Source: Deinococcus sp. AJ005
GTDB lineage: Bacteria; Deinococcota; Deinococci; Deinococcales; Deinococcaceae
NCBI RefSeq assembly: GCF_009017495.1
Contig: NZ_CP044990.1
Coordinates: 2,623,001-2,687,000 of the forward strand
Length of the DNA: 64,000 bases
Direction of reading: 5' to 3'
Shown here: positions 52,448 through 59,635 of the stretch, piece by piece
Layout of the letters: the number at the start of each line of letters is the position of its first letter
Position numbering within the stretch: position 1 is the first letter of the stretch
The notes under the pieces: model-generated
The model's input: only the letters and a program-made list of their open reading frames with translations
Database searches by the model: none
Told to the model about the DNA's origin: nothing
Made by a program: the position numbers and the translations under genes

Positions 52448-52935
52448 GCACCAGTGGCCGCAGCGTTCGTCTGGTGGCAGGTGGGCTGGCAGCGCTGGTG
52501 ATCCTCAGCCTGCCCGCCGCGCTTGCCATGCCCAGATACCGTTCCCAGGCCATCCAGCAGTTTCATTACGACGAGGGCAATCCGCTGTGGGAGCTGGACC
52601 GCCGGGTGATGGCCTGCACCTTCTGCCACGTCAATGTGGGCGGCGGCGCACCCTGGAATCCGTTTGGTGAGGCCATCCGCGCAGGTTTCAAGGCCGACGC
52701 CGAAGCGGGCCAGCAGGGCAAATTCCCTGACGTGCTGTACGCGGTGCTAAAAGCGGACGGGGACGCGGACGGCGACGGCTACCCGGACGCGCTGGAGGTC
52801 TTTGCCCACACGCTGCCCGGCGACCCAGAGAGTAAGCCCAGCAAACCTCTGGCCGACTTGAAGGCCGAGTTTGCGGTGGCGGGCGGCGTGGCGCAGTACG
52901 CGCCGAAAGTGCAGAACTCCCCGGCAACGCGGTGA
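52435..52935 (+). CDS. Secreted single-haem CXXCH protein with EF-hand-like calcium motif
   Basis: The 166-residue protein has a signal/anchor helix (about residues 13-31), then CTFCH at residues 61-65, a c-type haem-binding motif, and [14 protein letters not shown], an EF-hand/dockerin-like calcium loop, near residue 115. This suggests an exported electron-carrier or redox partner. The start at 52435 overlaps the DUF1501 gene by 13 bases. That it belongs with the DUF1800/DUF1501 pair is inferred from position. Confidence 0.75.
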   Translation: MGGLSTSGRSVRLVAGGLAALVILSLPAALAMPRYRSQAIQQFHYDEGNPLWELDRRVMACTFCHVNVGGGAPWNPFGEAIRAGFKADAEAGQQGKFPDVLYAVLKADGDADGDGYPDALEVFAHTLPGDPESKPSKPLADLKAEFAVAGGVAQYAPKVQNSPATR

Positions 52936-53166
52936 CGCTCAGCGAAAATCTTCATTCGGCCTCCCACCCTGGCGCTGTTCGGGACTGGCTTTTCCAACCG
53001 CCGATCCGACTTCAGAAGCGCTGCGGCGCAGTCCAGACTCAGGTTTAAGCAGAGCCGGACTGGTCTTCCCCAAGCTCACAGTCCTCATTCCCAGGGACCA
53101 TGTCCCATACCCTCACCGACTTTCTGGAATCACTTCCACGTTCCGGGGTATCCTGGCCTCCTAACC

Positions 53167-54174
53167 ATGAAAACCCCCACCATTCAGGATGTCGCCCAGC
53201 GCGCTGGCGTGGGCGTCGGTACCGTGTCGCGGGTGCTGAACAACCATGCGGCGGTCAAACCCACGACGCGCGAGACCGTGCTGAAGGCCATCGCGGACCT
53301 CGACTACACGCCCAACCCCCACGCCCGGCGCATTGCGGGCGGCAAGAGCTACACCATCAGCGTGCTGCTGCCCGTGCTGACCACCGAGTTCTATGCCCGG
53401 CTGCTGGACGGCCTGGAAACGGCCTTTCAGGAAGCGCGCTACGACGTGGCCATCTTTCCGCTGCTGGACCGCTCGCGGCTGGAGCGCTATCTGGCCTCTC
53501 ACACACTGGCGTATCAGGCCGATGGGCTGGTGATGGCAACCTACAACCTGACCAAAGTGTTCCACGAGCGCAGGCTGCGGACCCAGCAGCCCACCGTGCT
53601 GGTGGACGCCTACACCGACGACGCCGACTGCTCGTATATGGACAATCTGGCCGGGGGCGTGCTGGCCGGGGAATACGCCGCCACGCTGCCGGGAACGCTG
53701 TATGCCATCTGGGTAGAGACCGAACTGGACCAGCTCTTTACCACCCGCGTTTTCGAGGACCGCCGCACTGGCTTCCATCAGGCGCTGGCCGCTGCCGGGC
53801 GCAGGGTGGAGACCGAGTACACCGCCAGTTTCGACACGCTAGCCGCCCGCAACACCGCCGCCGCGCTACTGGACGATGTACAACGCAGGGAGGGTGGTCT
53901 GCCCTGCACAGTGTTTGCCTCTGCCGATCTGCTGGCCGGAGCGCTGCTGGACGAGGCGCGGCTGCGCGGGCTGACGCCGGGTCAGGACGTGTACATCATC
54001 GGTTTCGACGATCAGCCGTGGGCCGCCGCGCGCGGCCTGACCACCCTGCACCAGCCCGTGGAGGCGATGGGCTACGAGGCTGCCCAGCTTTTGCTGTCAC
54101 GCCTGAGCGGCTACCGGGGGCCAGCGCGTGCCCGCCGTTTCCAGCCACACCTGATCGTGCGGGACAGCGCGTAG
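53167..54174 (+). CDS. LacI-family transcriptional regulator
   Basis: The 335-residue regulator has the LacI helix-turn-helix and hinge (TIQDVAQRAGVGVGTVSRVLNNHAAVK, then LDYTPNPHARRIAGGKSYTISVLLP) and a periplasmic-binding-type sensor domain ending IIGFDDQPWAAARGLTTLHQPVEAMGYEAAQLLL. It should control sugar-use genes, but none is next to it. A TATCCT box lies 12 bases before ATG. Confidence 0.94.
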   Translation: MKTPTIQDVAQRAGVGVGTVSRVLNNHAAVKPTTRETVLKAIADLDYTPNPHARRIAGGKSYTISVLLPVLTTEFYARLLDGLETAFQEARYDVAIFPLLDRSRLERYLASHTLAYQADGLVMATYNLTKVFHERRLRTQQPTVLVDAYTDDADCSYMDNLAGGVLAGEYAATLPGTLYAIWVETELDQLFTTRVFEDRRTGFHQALAAAGRRVETEYTASFDTLAARNTAAALLDDVQRREGGLPCTVFASADLLAGALLDEARLRGLTPGQDVYIIGFDDQPWAAARGLTTLHQPVEAMGYEAAQLLLSRLSGYRGPARARRFQPHLIVRDSA

Positions 54175-54203
54175 AACAACCCCCCACCCTCTCCGGCAAA
54201 GAA

Positions 54204-55274
54204 TCAGTCGAACAGTCCCGGTTGCGCCGGGAGTTCTCCCAAACTGCACAGGCCCGCCGCCGTGATCCCGGCCAGCCGCACGCCCCGGCCCGACAGCAGT
54301 TCCGGCGTCAGCGAATGTGCGGCGGCGCGGGCCAGATCGGGGGCTAGGTGAACGGGGGCACCCAGGGTGACGCGGCGGGTGATGATGGCCCGGTCACTGA
54401 ACTTGAGTTTTAACACCACCGTGCGCCCGGCCAGCCCCGCCCGCTCCAGCCGCCGCTCCACCGCGTCCGCCAGCACGGGCAGACGCTCCAGCACTGGGGC
54501 CACCCCCCGCAGATCGTCGCCGTAGGTTTCCTCCGCGCCGATGCTCTTGTGGGGACGGTTTGACTCCACCGGACGGTCATCCAGACCGTGGGCGATGCGC
54601 CAGAAATGCTGCCCCACCCTGCCGAACTGGGCGGTCAGCGCTTCCGGCGAGGCGGCACGCAGATCCGCCCCAGTGTGGATTCCCCGCGCGGCCAGTTTGG
54701 CGGCGGTAGCCGGGCCGACACCGTGAAAGTCACCCACCGGCAGCGCTGCCAGCAGCCCGTCCACATCGGCAGGCAACAGCACGGTCAGGCCGTCAGGCTT
54801 GTTCATGCCGCTGGCGAGCTTGGCGAGAAACTTGTTGACACTGACCCCAGCAGTGGCGGTCAGCCCGGTTTCGGCCCGGATGTCGGCGCGAATGGCCTGC
54901 GCGATGCGGGTGGCGCTGGGACCGCCGCGCAGGGGGACCGTGACATCCAGGTACGCCTCGTCCAGCGACAGCGGCTCGATCTGGGCGGTATAGCGGGCAA
55001 ATACAGCGCGAATCTGGGTGCTGACCTCGCGGTACGCCTCGAAGCGGGGCGGGACCACCAGCAGGTCTGGGCAGCGCTCCAACGCCCGGTACAGCGGCAT
55101 GGCACTGCGGACGCCATAGGGCCGCGCCTCATAACTGGCGGTTAATACCACGCTGCGCCGCCCACCCCAGGCCACCGCCAGCGGACGCCCCCGCAACCGC
55201 GCATCGTCGCGCCTCTCCACTGAGGCGTAGAAGGCGTCCATGTCCACATGAATGATCTTGCGCGTGGCGGACAT
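54204..55274 (-). CDS. dinB: DNA polymerase IV (Y family)
   Basis: The 356-residue translesion polymerase has IIHVDMDAFYASVE with the first metal Asp, PLAVAWGGRRSVVLTASYEAR, LSLDEAYLDVT with the catalytic Asp-Glu, the two helix-hairpin-helix steps GVSVNKFLAKLASGMNKPDGL and VGPATAAKLAARGI, and the little-finger domain. The C-terminus QPGLFD resembles a beta-clamp binding end. A TAAAAT box six bases before ATG indicates leaderless transcription. It marks the left border of the island. Confidence 0.96.
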   Translation of the reverse strand: MSATRKIIHVDMDAFYASVERRDDARLRGRPLAVAWGGRRSVVLTASYEARPYGVRSAMPLYRALERCPDLLVVPPRFEAYREVSTQIRAVFARYTAQIEPLSLDEAYLDVTVPLRGGPSATRIAQAIRADIRAETGLTATAGVSVNKFLAKLASGMNKPDGLTVLLPADVDGLLAALPVGDFHGVGPATAAKLAARGIHTGADLRAASPEALTAQFGRVGQHFWRIAHGLDDRPVESNRPHKSIGAEETYGDDLRGVAPVLERLPVLADAVERRLERAGLAGRTVVLKLKFSDRAIITRRVTLGAPVHLAPDLARAAAHSLTPELLSGRGVRLAGITAAGLCSLGELPAQPGLFD

Positions 55275-55333
55275 GACGGTATTTTACGGCAGAGACGTAA
55301 CGGGATAAGCGATCATTGGCAGGAACATGCCAT

Positions 55334-55372
55334 CCGTTCCCCGCCAGCGGCGAAAGCCGAAGCGGGGAGGCA
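55334..55372 (+). repeat. Island repeat R1 with GGC-GAAA-GCC hairpin
   Basis: The core GGCGAAAGCCGAAGCGGGG lies in a CCCCGC...GCGGGG outer stem. It precedes the first toxin-antitoxin module. Copies R2-R4 share the core and orientation. Confidence 0.75.
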
Positions 55373-55406
55373 GAAAAGTAAAAACCAACTTGCGACAGAT
55401 GCTCTT

Positions 55407-55420
55407 TACTTCTAGAAGTA
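55407..55420 (+). promoter_or_regulatory. Palindromic operator of the HTH-PIN module
   Basis: TACTTCTAGAAGTA is a perfect 14-base palindrome, 25 bases before the GTG of the HTH gene. Its position fits antitoxin autoregulation. Confidence 0.55.
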
Positions 55421-55444
55421 TTATGCTACCGCTGGGAGGAAACC

Positions 55445-55825
55445 GTGACTGGACACATGAAAATCGAGTTGGCAGGTTTACTCAGGCGGCACAAAATCAC
55501 GCAAAAGCAACTGGCACAGGCGGCCAGGATGCGCCCGGCCACGGTCAATGCGCTGTACAACGCCCGTGTGGAACGGGTGGAACTGAGTACGCTGGTCGAT
55601 CTGGTGATCGGTCTGCGGCGGCTGGGGATTCAGGCCGATGTCGGCGATATCCTTCAGGTGATCGATGTGCCAGATGACGCGGAAGAGGCCGCCCGTGAAC
55701 GCGCCCTGAGGCTGCTGGGCGGCGAACCCTGGGGCCTGAAAGTTCAAGGCTCCGCCGTGCTGGCCCCGGTGAGCGGCCCACCTATTGAAGATCTGCTGCC
55801 GGAGTTTCTGGGACCATCGCTTTGA
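55445..55825 (+). CDS. XRE-type HTH antitoxin
   Basis: The 126-residue protein has a Cro/CI-type helix-turn-helix (LLRRHKITQKQLAQAARMRPATVNALYNARVERVELSTLVDLVIGLRRLG). Its C-terminal half would neutralise the PIN toxin. GGAGG lies five bases before GTG 55445. The stop overlaps the PIN gene by four bases, the usual antitoxin-first coupling. A perfect palindrome lies just upstream. Confidence 0.87.
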   Translation: MTGHMKIELAGLLRRHKITQKQLAQAARMRPATVNALYNARVERVELSTLVDLVIGLRRLGIQADVGDILQVIDVPDDAEEAARERALRLLGGEPWGLKVQGSAVLAPVSGPPIEDLLPEFLGPSL

Positions 55826-56247
55826 CGTTGCTCTATCTGGATACCTCAGCCCTGGCCCGCCTCTATACCGACGAACCAGACCACGAGAAAGTCCGTCTGG
55901 CACAGGTGCAGGCCAGTGGAGACATCACCCATGCCATCACTTACGTGGAGTTGCACTCGGCACTGGCAGGACGCAGGCAGCGCAAGGCCATCAGTGAACG
56001 GGCCTACCGCGCGGCCCTGCAAGACATCGGGCGCGACTGGCCGACGATCCGGCACATCAGCGTGGACGAGCAACTGTTACAGGACGCTGCCCAGCTTGCC
56101 ACCTCCCACACCCTGCGCGCCTCCGACGCCGTACATCTGGCCGCAGCTCAGGCCATCGCACCGCTGGGACTCCAGTTCATGACCTTTGATCTGAAACTGC
56201 GGGTTGTGGCTGAACAGGTCTTGCCGGGTCAGGTGTGGCAACCCTGA
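55822..56247 (+). CDS. PIN-domain toxin (VapC-like)
   Basis: The 141-residue protein is a PIN ribonuclease: YLDTSALARLYTDEPDHEKV supplies the first Asp, YVELHSALAGR the Glu, and LRASDAVHLAAA the second acidic pair. VapC-type toxins cut tRNA or rRNA. It is paired with an XRE-type antitoxin rather than the common VapB fold. Confidence 0.9.
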   Translation: MTLLYLDTSALARLYTDEPDHEKVRLAQVQASGDITHAITYVELHSALAGRRQRKAISERAYRAALQDIGRDWPTIRHISVDEQLLQDAAQLATSHTLRASDAVHLAAAQAIAPLGLQFMTFDLKLRVVAEQVLPGQVWQP

Positions 56248-56294
56248 TGTGCGAATCGGACGGCAGAATCTGGCTGCATCTGGCCCTCTGACCC

Positions 56295-56339
56295 TAGAAC
56301 CCCATCCCCCACCACGGGCGAAAGCCAAAGCGCAGGGCA
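56295..56339 (+). repeat. Island repeat R2
   Basis: AACCCCATCCCCC, then ACCACGGGCGAAAGCCAAAG. It lies in the gap between the convergent first and second toxin-antitoxin modules. Confidence 0.75.
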
Positions 56340-56345
56340 GAAGCT

Positions 56346-56753
56346 CTAAACCTGTACGAGTGTCACCGGAATATATGCGGCATACCGGGCAAAATCCCTG
56401 TCTTTGGTCAGTACAGGCAGGCCGGAGGTCACGCTGCACGCACAGATCAGAAAGTCGGTGTTGCTGCCCTGAATCCCATTGCTTCGGCAGATGTTGAAAA
56501 ACTCTGCGGCCAGTTCGTATTCCAGTGCCGATGTCGGCCAGTCGGCAAAGGGCCGGAGCGTCTGGCGAATGCGTTCAAAGACCTCCTGCCGTTTGATGCC
56601 TTGCAGAACTTCCTGACGGATACAGCCCAGCATCTGCACCCGCCCATGCTGAACCAGTTCGGCCAGCATCTGGCGTTCCGGGGAGGGTTCGCCCGTCATT
56701 TTGCGAAATGCCTCAGACCATACGTCGCTGTCCACGATTACGGCGGAACTCAA
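56346..56753 (-). CDS. vapC: VapC-type PIN toxin
   Basis: The 135-residue PIN protein has IVDSDVWSEAF (first Asp), CIRQEVLQGI (Glu), and GIQGSNTDFLICACSVTSGLPVLTKDRDF (Asp pair). Catalytic acids are intact, so it should be an active RNase. It overlaps the VapB gene by four bases. Confidence 0.9.
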   Translation of the reverse strand: MSSAVIVDSDVWSEAFRKMTGEPSPERQMLAELVQHGRVQMLGCIRQEVLQGIKRQEVFERIRQTLRPFADWPTSALEYELAAEFFNICRSNGIQGSNTDFLICACSVTSGLPVLTKDRDFARYAAYIPVTLVQV

Positions 56754-56959
56754 GCGCGTTTGCGTTGTTCGCGCAATTCCTCGTCGCTGAGCATGTCTTG
56801 CGGGTCTACCGTGCCGAACAGGTCAAGGATTTTAAGCTGTTCCCGGCGCTGGATGTATTCGGTCAGCGCCTCATTCACCGTCTCGCGCTTGGTGCGTTTG
56901 CCGCCCACCTGGAGGGCGCGTTCCAGCAGTTGCGGATCAATCTGAAGATTCGTCGCCAT
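56750..56959 (-). CDS. vapB: VapB-type antitoxin
   Basis: The 69-residue protein has a ribbon-helix-helix start (MATNLQIDPQLLERALQVGGKRTKRETVNEALTEYI) and a C-terminal tail that would bind the toxin. TAGACT lies six bases before the ATG (leaderless), and a TACACA-N6-TGTGTA operator overlaps that -10 box. Confidence 0.9.
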   Translation of the reverse strand: MATNLQIDPQLLERALQVGGKRTKRETVNEALTEYIQRREQLKILDLFGTVDPQDMLSDEELREQRKRA

Positions 56960-56965
56960 GCCCCA

Positions 56966-56987
56966 AGTCTACACATGGGCGTGTGTA
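56966..56987 (-). promoter_or_regulatory. Promoter and operator of vapBC
   Basis: The -10 box TAGACT (56971-56966) overlaps the inverted repeat TACACA (56970-56975) / TGTGTA (56982-56987). A VapB dimer here would block its own transcription. Confidence 0.55.
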
Positions 56988-57020
56988 AGATTGTTCGAGC
57001 GCAGCCGCATCCACTACCCA

Positions 57021-57072
57021 ACCCCATTCTCCCCACCCGCTCCCACCACGGCGAAAGCCGAAGCAGGGGCTA
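57021..57072 (+). repeat. Island repeat R3
   Basis: AACCCCATTCTCCCCACCCG, then ACCACGGCGAAAGCCGAAGC. It lies between the second and third toxin-antitoxin modules. Confidence 0.75.
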
Positions 57073-57077
57073 AGGTT

Positions 57078-57470
57078 CTACCGAATCAATTGCACCTGGA
57101 ATGGCAGGTCTGGAATCACGGCCCAGCCGCGCTCCGCCGTCAGGACGTCCATGCCCAGCGCCTCCGCCGTTCCCAGACAGCAGGCGTCGCCCAGGCTAAG
57201 GTCATACGGTGATTTGCGGGCGTAGTAGAACGCGGCTTTTTCGCGGCAAGCTGGGTCAAAGGGAATTTCTCGCAGGAAACCCATCAGAGGACCGAGCTTC
57301 ATTTGCACCTGAGTTGGGGTTAATTCGCCGCGTCCCACCAGCTTTCCCTGGACTTCGGTCATGGTCACGCTACTGACCTGACAGGGTATGCGGGACACGA
57401 TGTCCAGCACTTCCGCGCCACCCTCTTCTTTAAGCAGGTAAGCCAGGAGCGCACTGGCATCCAGAAGCAT
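57078..57470 (-). CDS. PIN-domain toxin (VapC-like)
   Basis: The 130-residue PIN protein has LLDASALLAYLLKEEGGAEVL, MTEVQGKLVG, and YDLSLGDACCLGTAEALG with catalytic acids in place. It pairs with the AbrB-type antitoxin upstream, overlapping it by one base. Confidence 0.9.
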   Translation of the reverse strand: MLLDASALLAYLLKEEGGAEVLDIVSRIPCQVSSVTMTEVQGKLVGRGELTPTQVQMKLGPLMGFLREIPFDPACREKAAFYYARKSPYDLSLGDACCLGTAEALGMDVLTAERGWAVIPDLPFQVQLIR

Positions 57471-57727
57471 TACCAGCCCTTCTTCGCAGCTTCGGCGCGG
57501 CGGTCATCCAGAAGTTCCTGAGTCAGATCCACCCCAGGAGGACTTTTGAGGCTGCCGTACAACTCCAGTGCCAGCGCCCGGCGACTGGTTAGCCGGAAGC
57601 CGTGTTCCTCTCTGAGCAGGATCAGGTCATCGCCTTCCTGGACACCCAGTTCTGCGCGAACGTCCACTGGCACGACAACGCGCCCCTGCGCCTGCACTTT
57701 TAGATGGTAGGCATGAGTAGAAGTCAT
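57470..57727 (-). CDS. AbrB/MazE-type antitoxin
   Basis: The 85-residue protein has the swapped-hairpin DNA-binding fold YHLKVQAQGRVVVPVDVRAELGVQEGDDLIL and a C-terminal toxin-binding tail. The start at 57727 has TATGCT five bases upstream, giving a leaderless message; a longer frame to 57826 runs through repeat R4. An inverted repeat covers the -10 box and start codon. Confidence 0.88.
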   Translation of the reverse strand: MTSTHAYHLKVQAQGRVVVPVDVRAELGVQEGDDLILLREEHGFRLTSRRALALELYGSLKSPPGVDLTQELLDDRRAEAAKKGW

Positions 57728-57752
57728 GCCTGAGCATAACGCTTGAGGCATG
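57725..57752 (-). promoter_or_regulatory. Operator of the AbrB-PIN module
   Basis: Inverted repeat with arms CATGCCT and AGGCATG (57725-57731, 57746-57752) spans the -10 box and the start codon. The 7-base ATAACGC also occurs twice here. Confidence 0.5.
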
Positions 57753-57760
57753 AATATAAC

Positions 57761-57812
57761 GCAACCCCATTCCCCCGCCCGCCCCCACCACGGGCGAAAG
57801 CCGAAGCGGGGA
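57761..57812 (+). repeat. Island repeat R4
   Basis: CAACCCCATTCCCCCGCCCG, then ACCACGGGCGAAAGCCGAAG and CGGGG. It is the most complete copy. Base composition changes from GC-rich to AT-rich immediately to its right. Confidence 0.8.
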
Positions 57813-57855
57813 CGTGACAAAAACATTATTTTATTATCCGAAATTAAGCCGCTGA

Positions 57856-59028
57856 TTATCTGGTATTTGACCTTAAAACCTGATCCTTAAGCGTTCTGTA
57901 TAGTAAGGCTGATCCACTCGAGCCAGGCTTGAAAGTTTCTACCGTAAAATCGGCGTCATCTAAAGTTAAATTCGAGAGCAAGGTGGAAAATTCGGCTATT
58001 CTTGGAGCCAGTTTCACGTCAATCAGATTTCTAGATGATAAACCTAAAACCTCCAGAGCCTCTGGCAAGAATCGCATAAATGCCATAAAAGCATTAGTTT
58101 TACTCAAAACTGCTCCCCTAGAAATGTCATTCCAGGCCTCGGGATACCTTTCCCTAATTGAGCTGAAGTAGTTGTTGATAATTTCGGCAATCACAAAGTC
58201 CTTTTGCTCTATAAATAATTCTCGAAATATAAGATCATGATCTTTTGACGGATCAAATTTTAATTTTTTCCCACGTTTAAGATCATCTCTATCTTTTAAT
58301 GGATTACGAGTAATATATTTGAGAATATTTTCGACAAAAGCTGCTTGCGTAAGAGTTTCAATAAAATTTCCATCTGTCGCAGAGCCTAATCTTTTTACTC
58401 TTCTAAAGAAAGGCGACTCTGGATCAGAATTTAACGCGACAACAATATTGTGAGCTGCTTTTTGTGGACTTCTTTGCGTTGCGTAATCAAATAAGTCATA
58501 TGCTAGGCTTTTATTTACTTTTGTCTGTGCTAGATTAACAGTCGAAAAAACATATGCTTGATCAGCAACATCCATGTCTATAAATATTGTAACGGGTATC
58601 ATAAATTCAGCTCCGCTATACCCTTCCAGCCCGGCCAAGCGATGCTGACCATCAATAATTCTTGCTATTTGGTTGAAATGTATTTCACTAGTATCACTAT
58701 CTCCTTCATAACTTGATAATGTCATTAAGCCATCTAAAAATTTCGCACAGTTGCCATTTATGGCTATAATTATTGATGTTGGAAATGATGCATCAATAGT
58801 TTCTACATATTGCTTAATTTCCTTTACTCGTTTATTGCTTAGTGGGCGTTGAATTCCTAAATAGGTTTCAAAACCCCTTTCTTCTCCCTCTATGCGCCTA
58901 ACATCAGCGTATGATATTGAGTATAATTGCTGTGCTGGGATAGCTGCGATAAAAAAACTTCCTATTGGCTGACTTATTTCAATAGCGGGAAATTCAATTG
59001 ATTTTATGTTGTCGGGGTAGAGAAGCAT
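57856..59028 (-). CDS. DGQHR-domain protein (DndB-like)
   Basis: The 390-residue protein has the defining DGQHR at residues 126-130 (ARIIDGQHRLAGLEGY), then VTIFIDMDVADQAYVFSTVNLAQTKVNKSL. The C-terminus has FKPGSSGSALLYRTLKDQV, like the closing segment of DGQHR proteins. This fold is ParB-related and includes DndB, a regulator of DNA phosphorothioation, and parts of DNA-modification systems. No dnd genes are present. It is AT-rich. It overlaps the membrane-protein gene by one base and is last in the three-gene operon. Its role is unknown; guarding or sensing modified DNA is a guess. Confidence 0.88.
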   Translation of the reverse strand: MLLYPDNIKSIEFPAIEISQPIGSFFIAAIPAQQLYSISYADVRRIEGEERGFETYLGIQRPLSNKRVKEIKQYVETIDASFPTSIIIAINGNCAKFLDGLMTLSSYEGDSDTSEIHFNQIARIIDGQHRLAGLEGYSGAEFMIPVTIFIDMDVADQAYVFSTVNLAQTKVNKSLAYDLFDYATQRSPQKAAHNIVVALNSDPESPFFRRVKRLGSATDGNFIETLTQAAFVENILKYITRNPLKDRDDLKRGKKLKFDPSKDHDLIFRELFIEQKDFVIAEIINNYFSSIRERYPEAWNDISRGAVLSKTNAFMAFMRFLPEALEVLGLSSRNLIDVKLAPRIAEFSTLLSNLTLDDADFTVETFKPGSSGSALLYRTLKDQVLRSNTR

Positions 59029-59621
59029 TATTCCGACCTCCTTGATTCTAGATAAAGACTTACAAAGGTGTCTGTGTCTTGTTTGATAGCTTTGCTAGAA
59101 TCTTCTAATCTTCTTTCGGGAGAGTAGAAATTTTGGAGATAAAATGTTATTAATAGCATTACAAATACCATGATAAAACAAGAAATAGAAATTTGCTTAA
59201 TAATTTCAACATTTCCCCTGATATTCAATATATCTGTTCCAATGAAAACGCTTGATATCACGCCAATTGCTATACATAGCAGGCCAAAGATTAAGAAAAT
59301 ACCTTGCGTTTTTTTATTATTTCTAGCTTTCCAAATTATGTAAATTATAGGAGCAATTCCAGCCGCAGAGTAGCTGAACAATTCCCCCTTTTGGTAAGTT
59401 TCCGGTACATTTTTTAGAAAAGTAGTGAATACGCCAGTATCTTTTAGATTATCATTGACGTTATTAAAAGCAGAAAATAAAATTGCCCCAAGCCACAGCG
59501 GCAGAGTCGAAATAAATATATTTATTCCCCACTCTATCAAAGCTTCAAAGGCACTCGACAAATAGATGTGAGTATATTTGAATCTGGCTGTTAATTTTTG
59601 GAGTAGCGCACGAATATCCAA
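59028..59621 (-). CDS. Four-helix membrane protein of unknown function
   Basis: The 197-residue protein has four hydrophobic helices (about residues 33-52, 82-98, 107-128 and 143-163) and a polar C-terminal tail of about 35 residues. I do not recognise the family. The start is TTG at 59621, with AAGGAG nine bases upstream; it begins 14 bases after the methyltransferase stop and its own stop overlaps the DGQHR start. A small membrane protein inside a modification operon could be an abortive-infection effector, but nothing in the sequence proves it. Confidence 0.8.
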   Translation of the reverse strand: MDIRALLQKLTARFKYTHIYLSSAFEALIEWGINIFISTLPLWLGAILFSAFNNVNDNLKDTGVFTTFLKNVPETYQKGELFSYSAAGIAPIIYIIWKARNNKKTQGIFLIFGLLCIAIGVISSVFIGTDILNIRGNVEIIKQISISCFIMVFVMLLITFYLQNFYSPERRLEDSSKAIKQDTDTFVSLYLESRRSE

Positions 59622-59635
59622 GTCTTTTACACTCC

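Noticed and set aside
55261..55300. A radiation/desiccation response motif upstream of dinB
   Set aside because: No palindrome resembling the Deinococcus motif is present upstream of dinB or, as far as I could see, elsewhere in the window.
55334..57812. CRISPR array from four similar repeats
   Set aside because: The spacings are hundreds of bases and hold toxin-antitoxin genes, not short spacers, and no cas gene is present.
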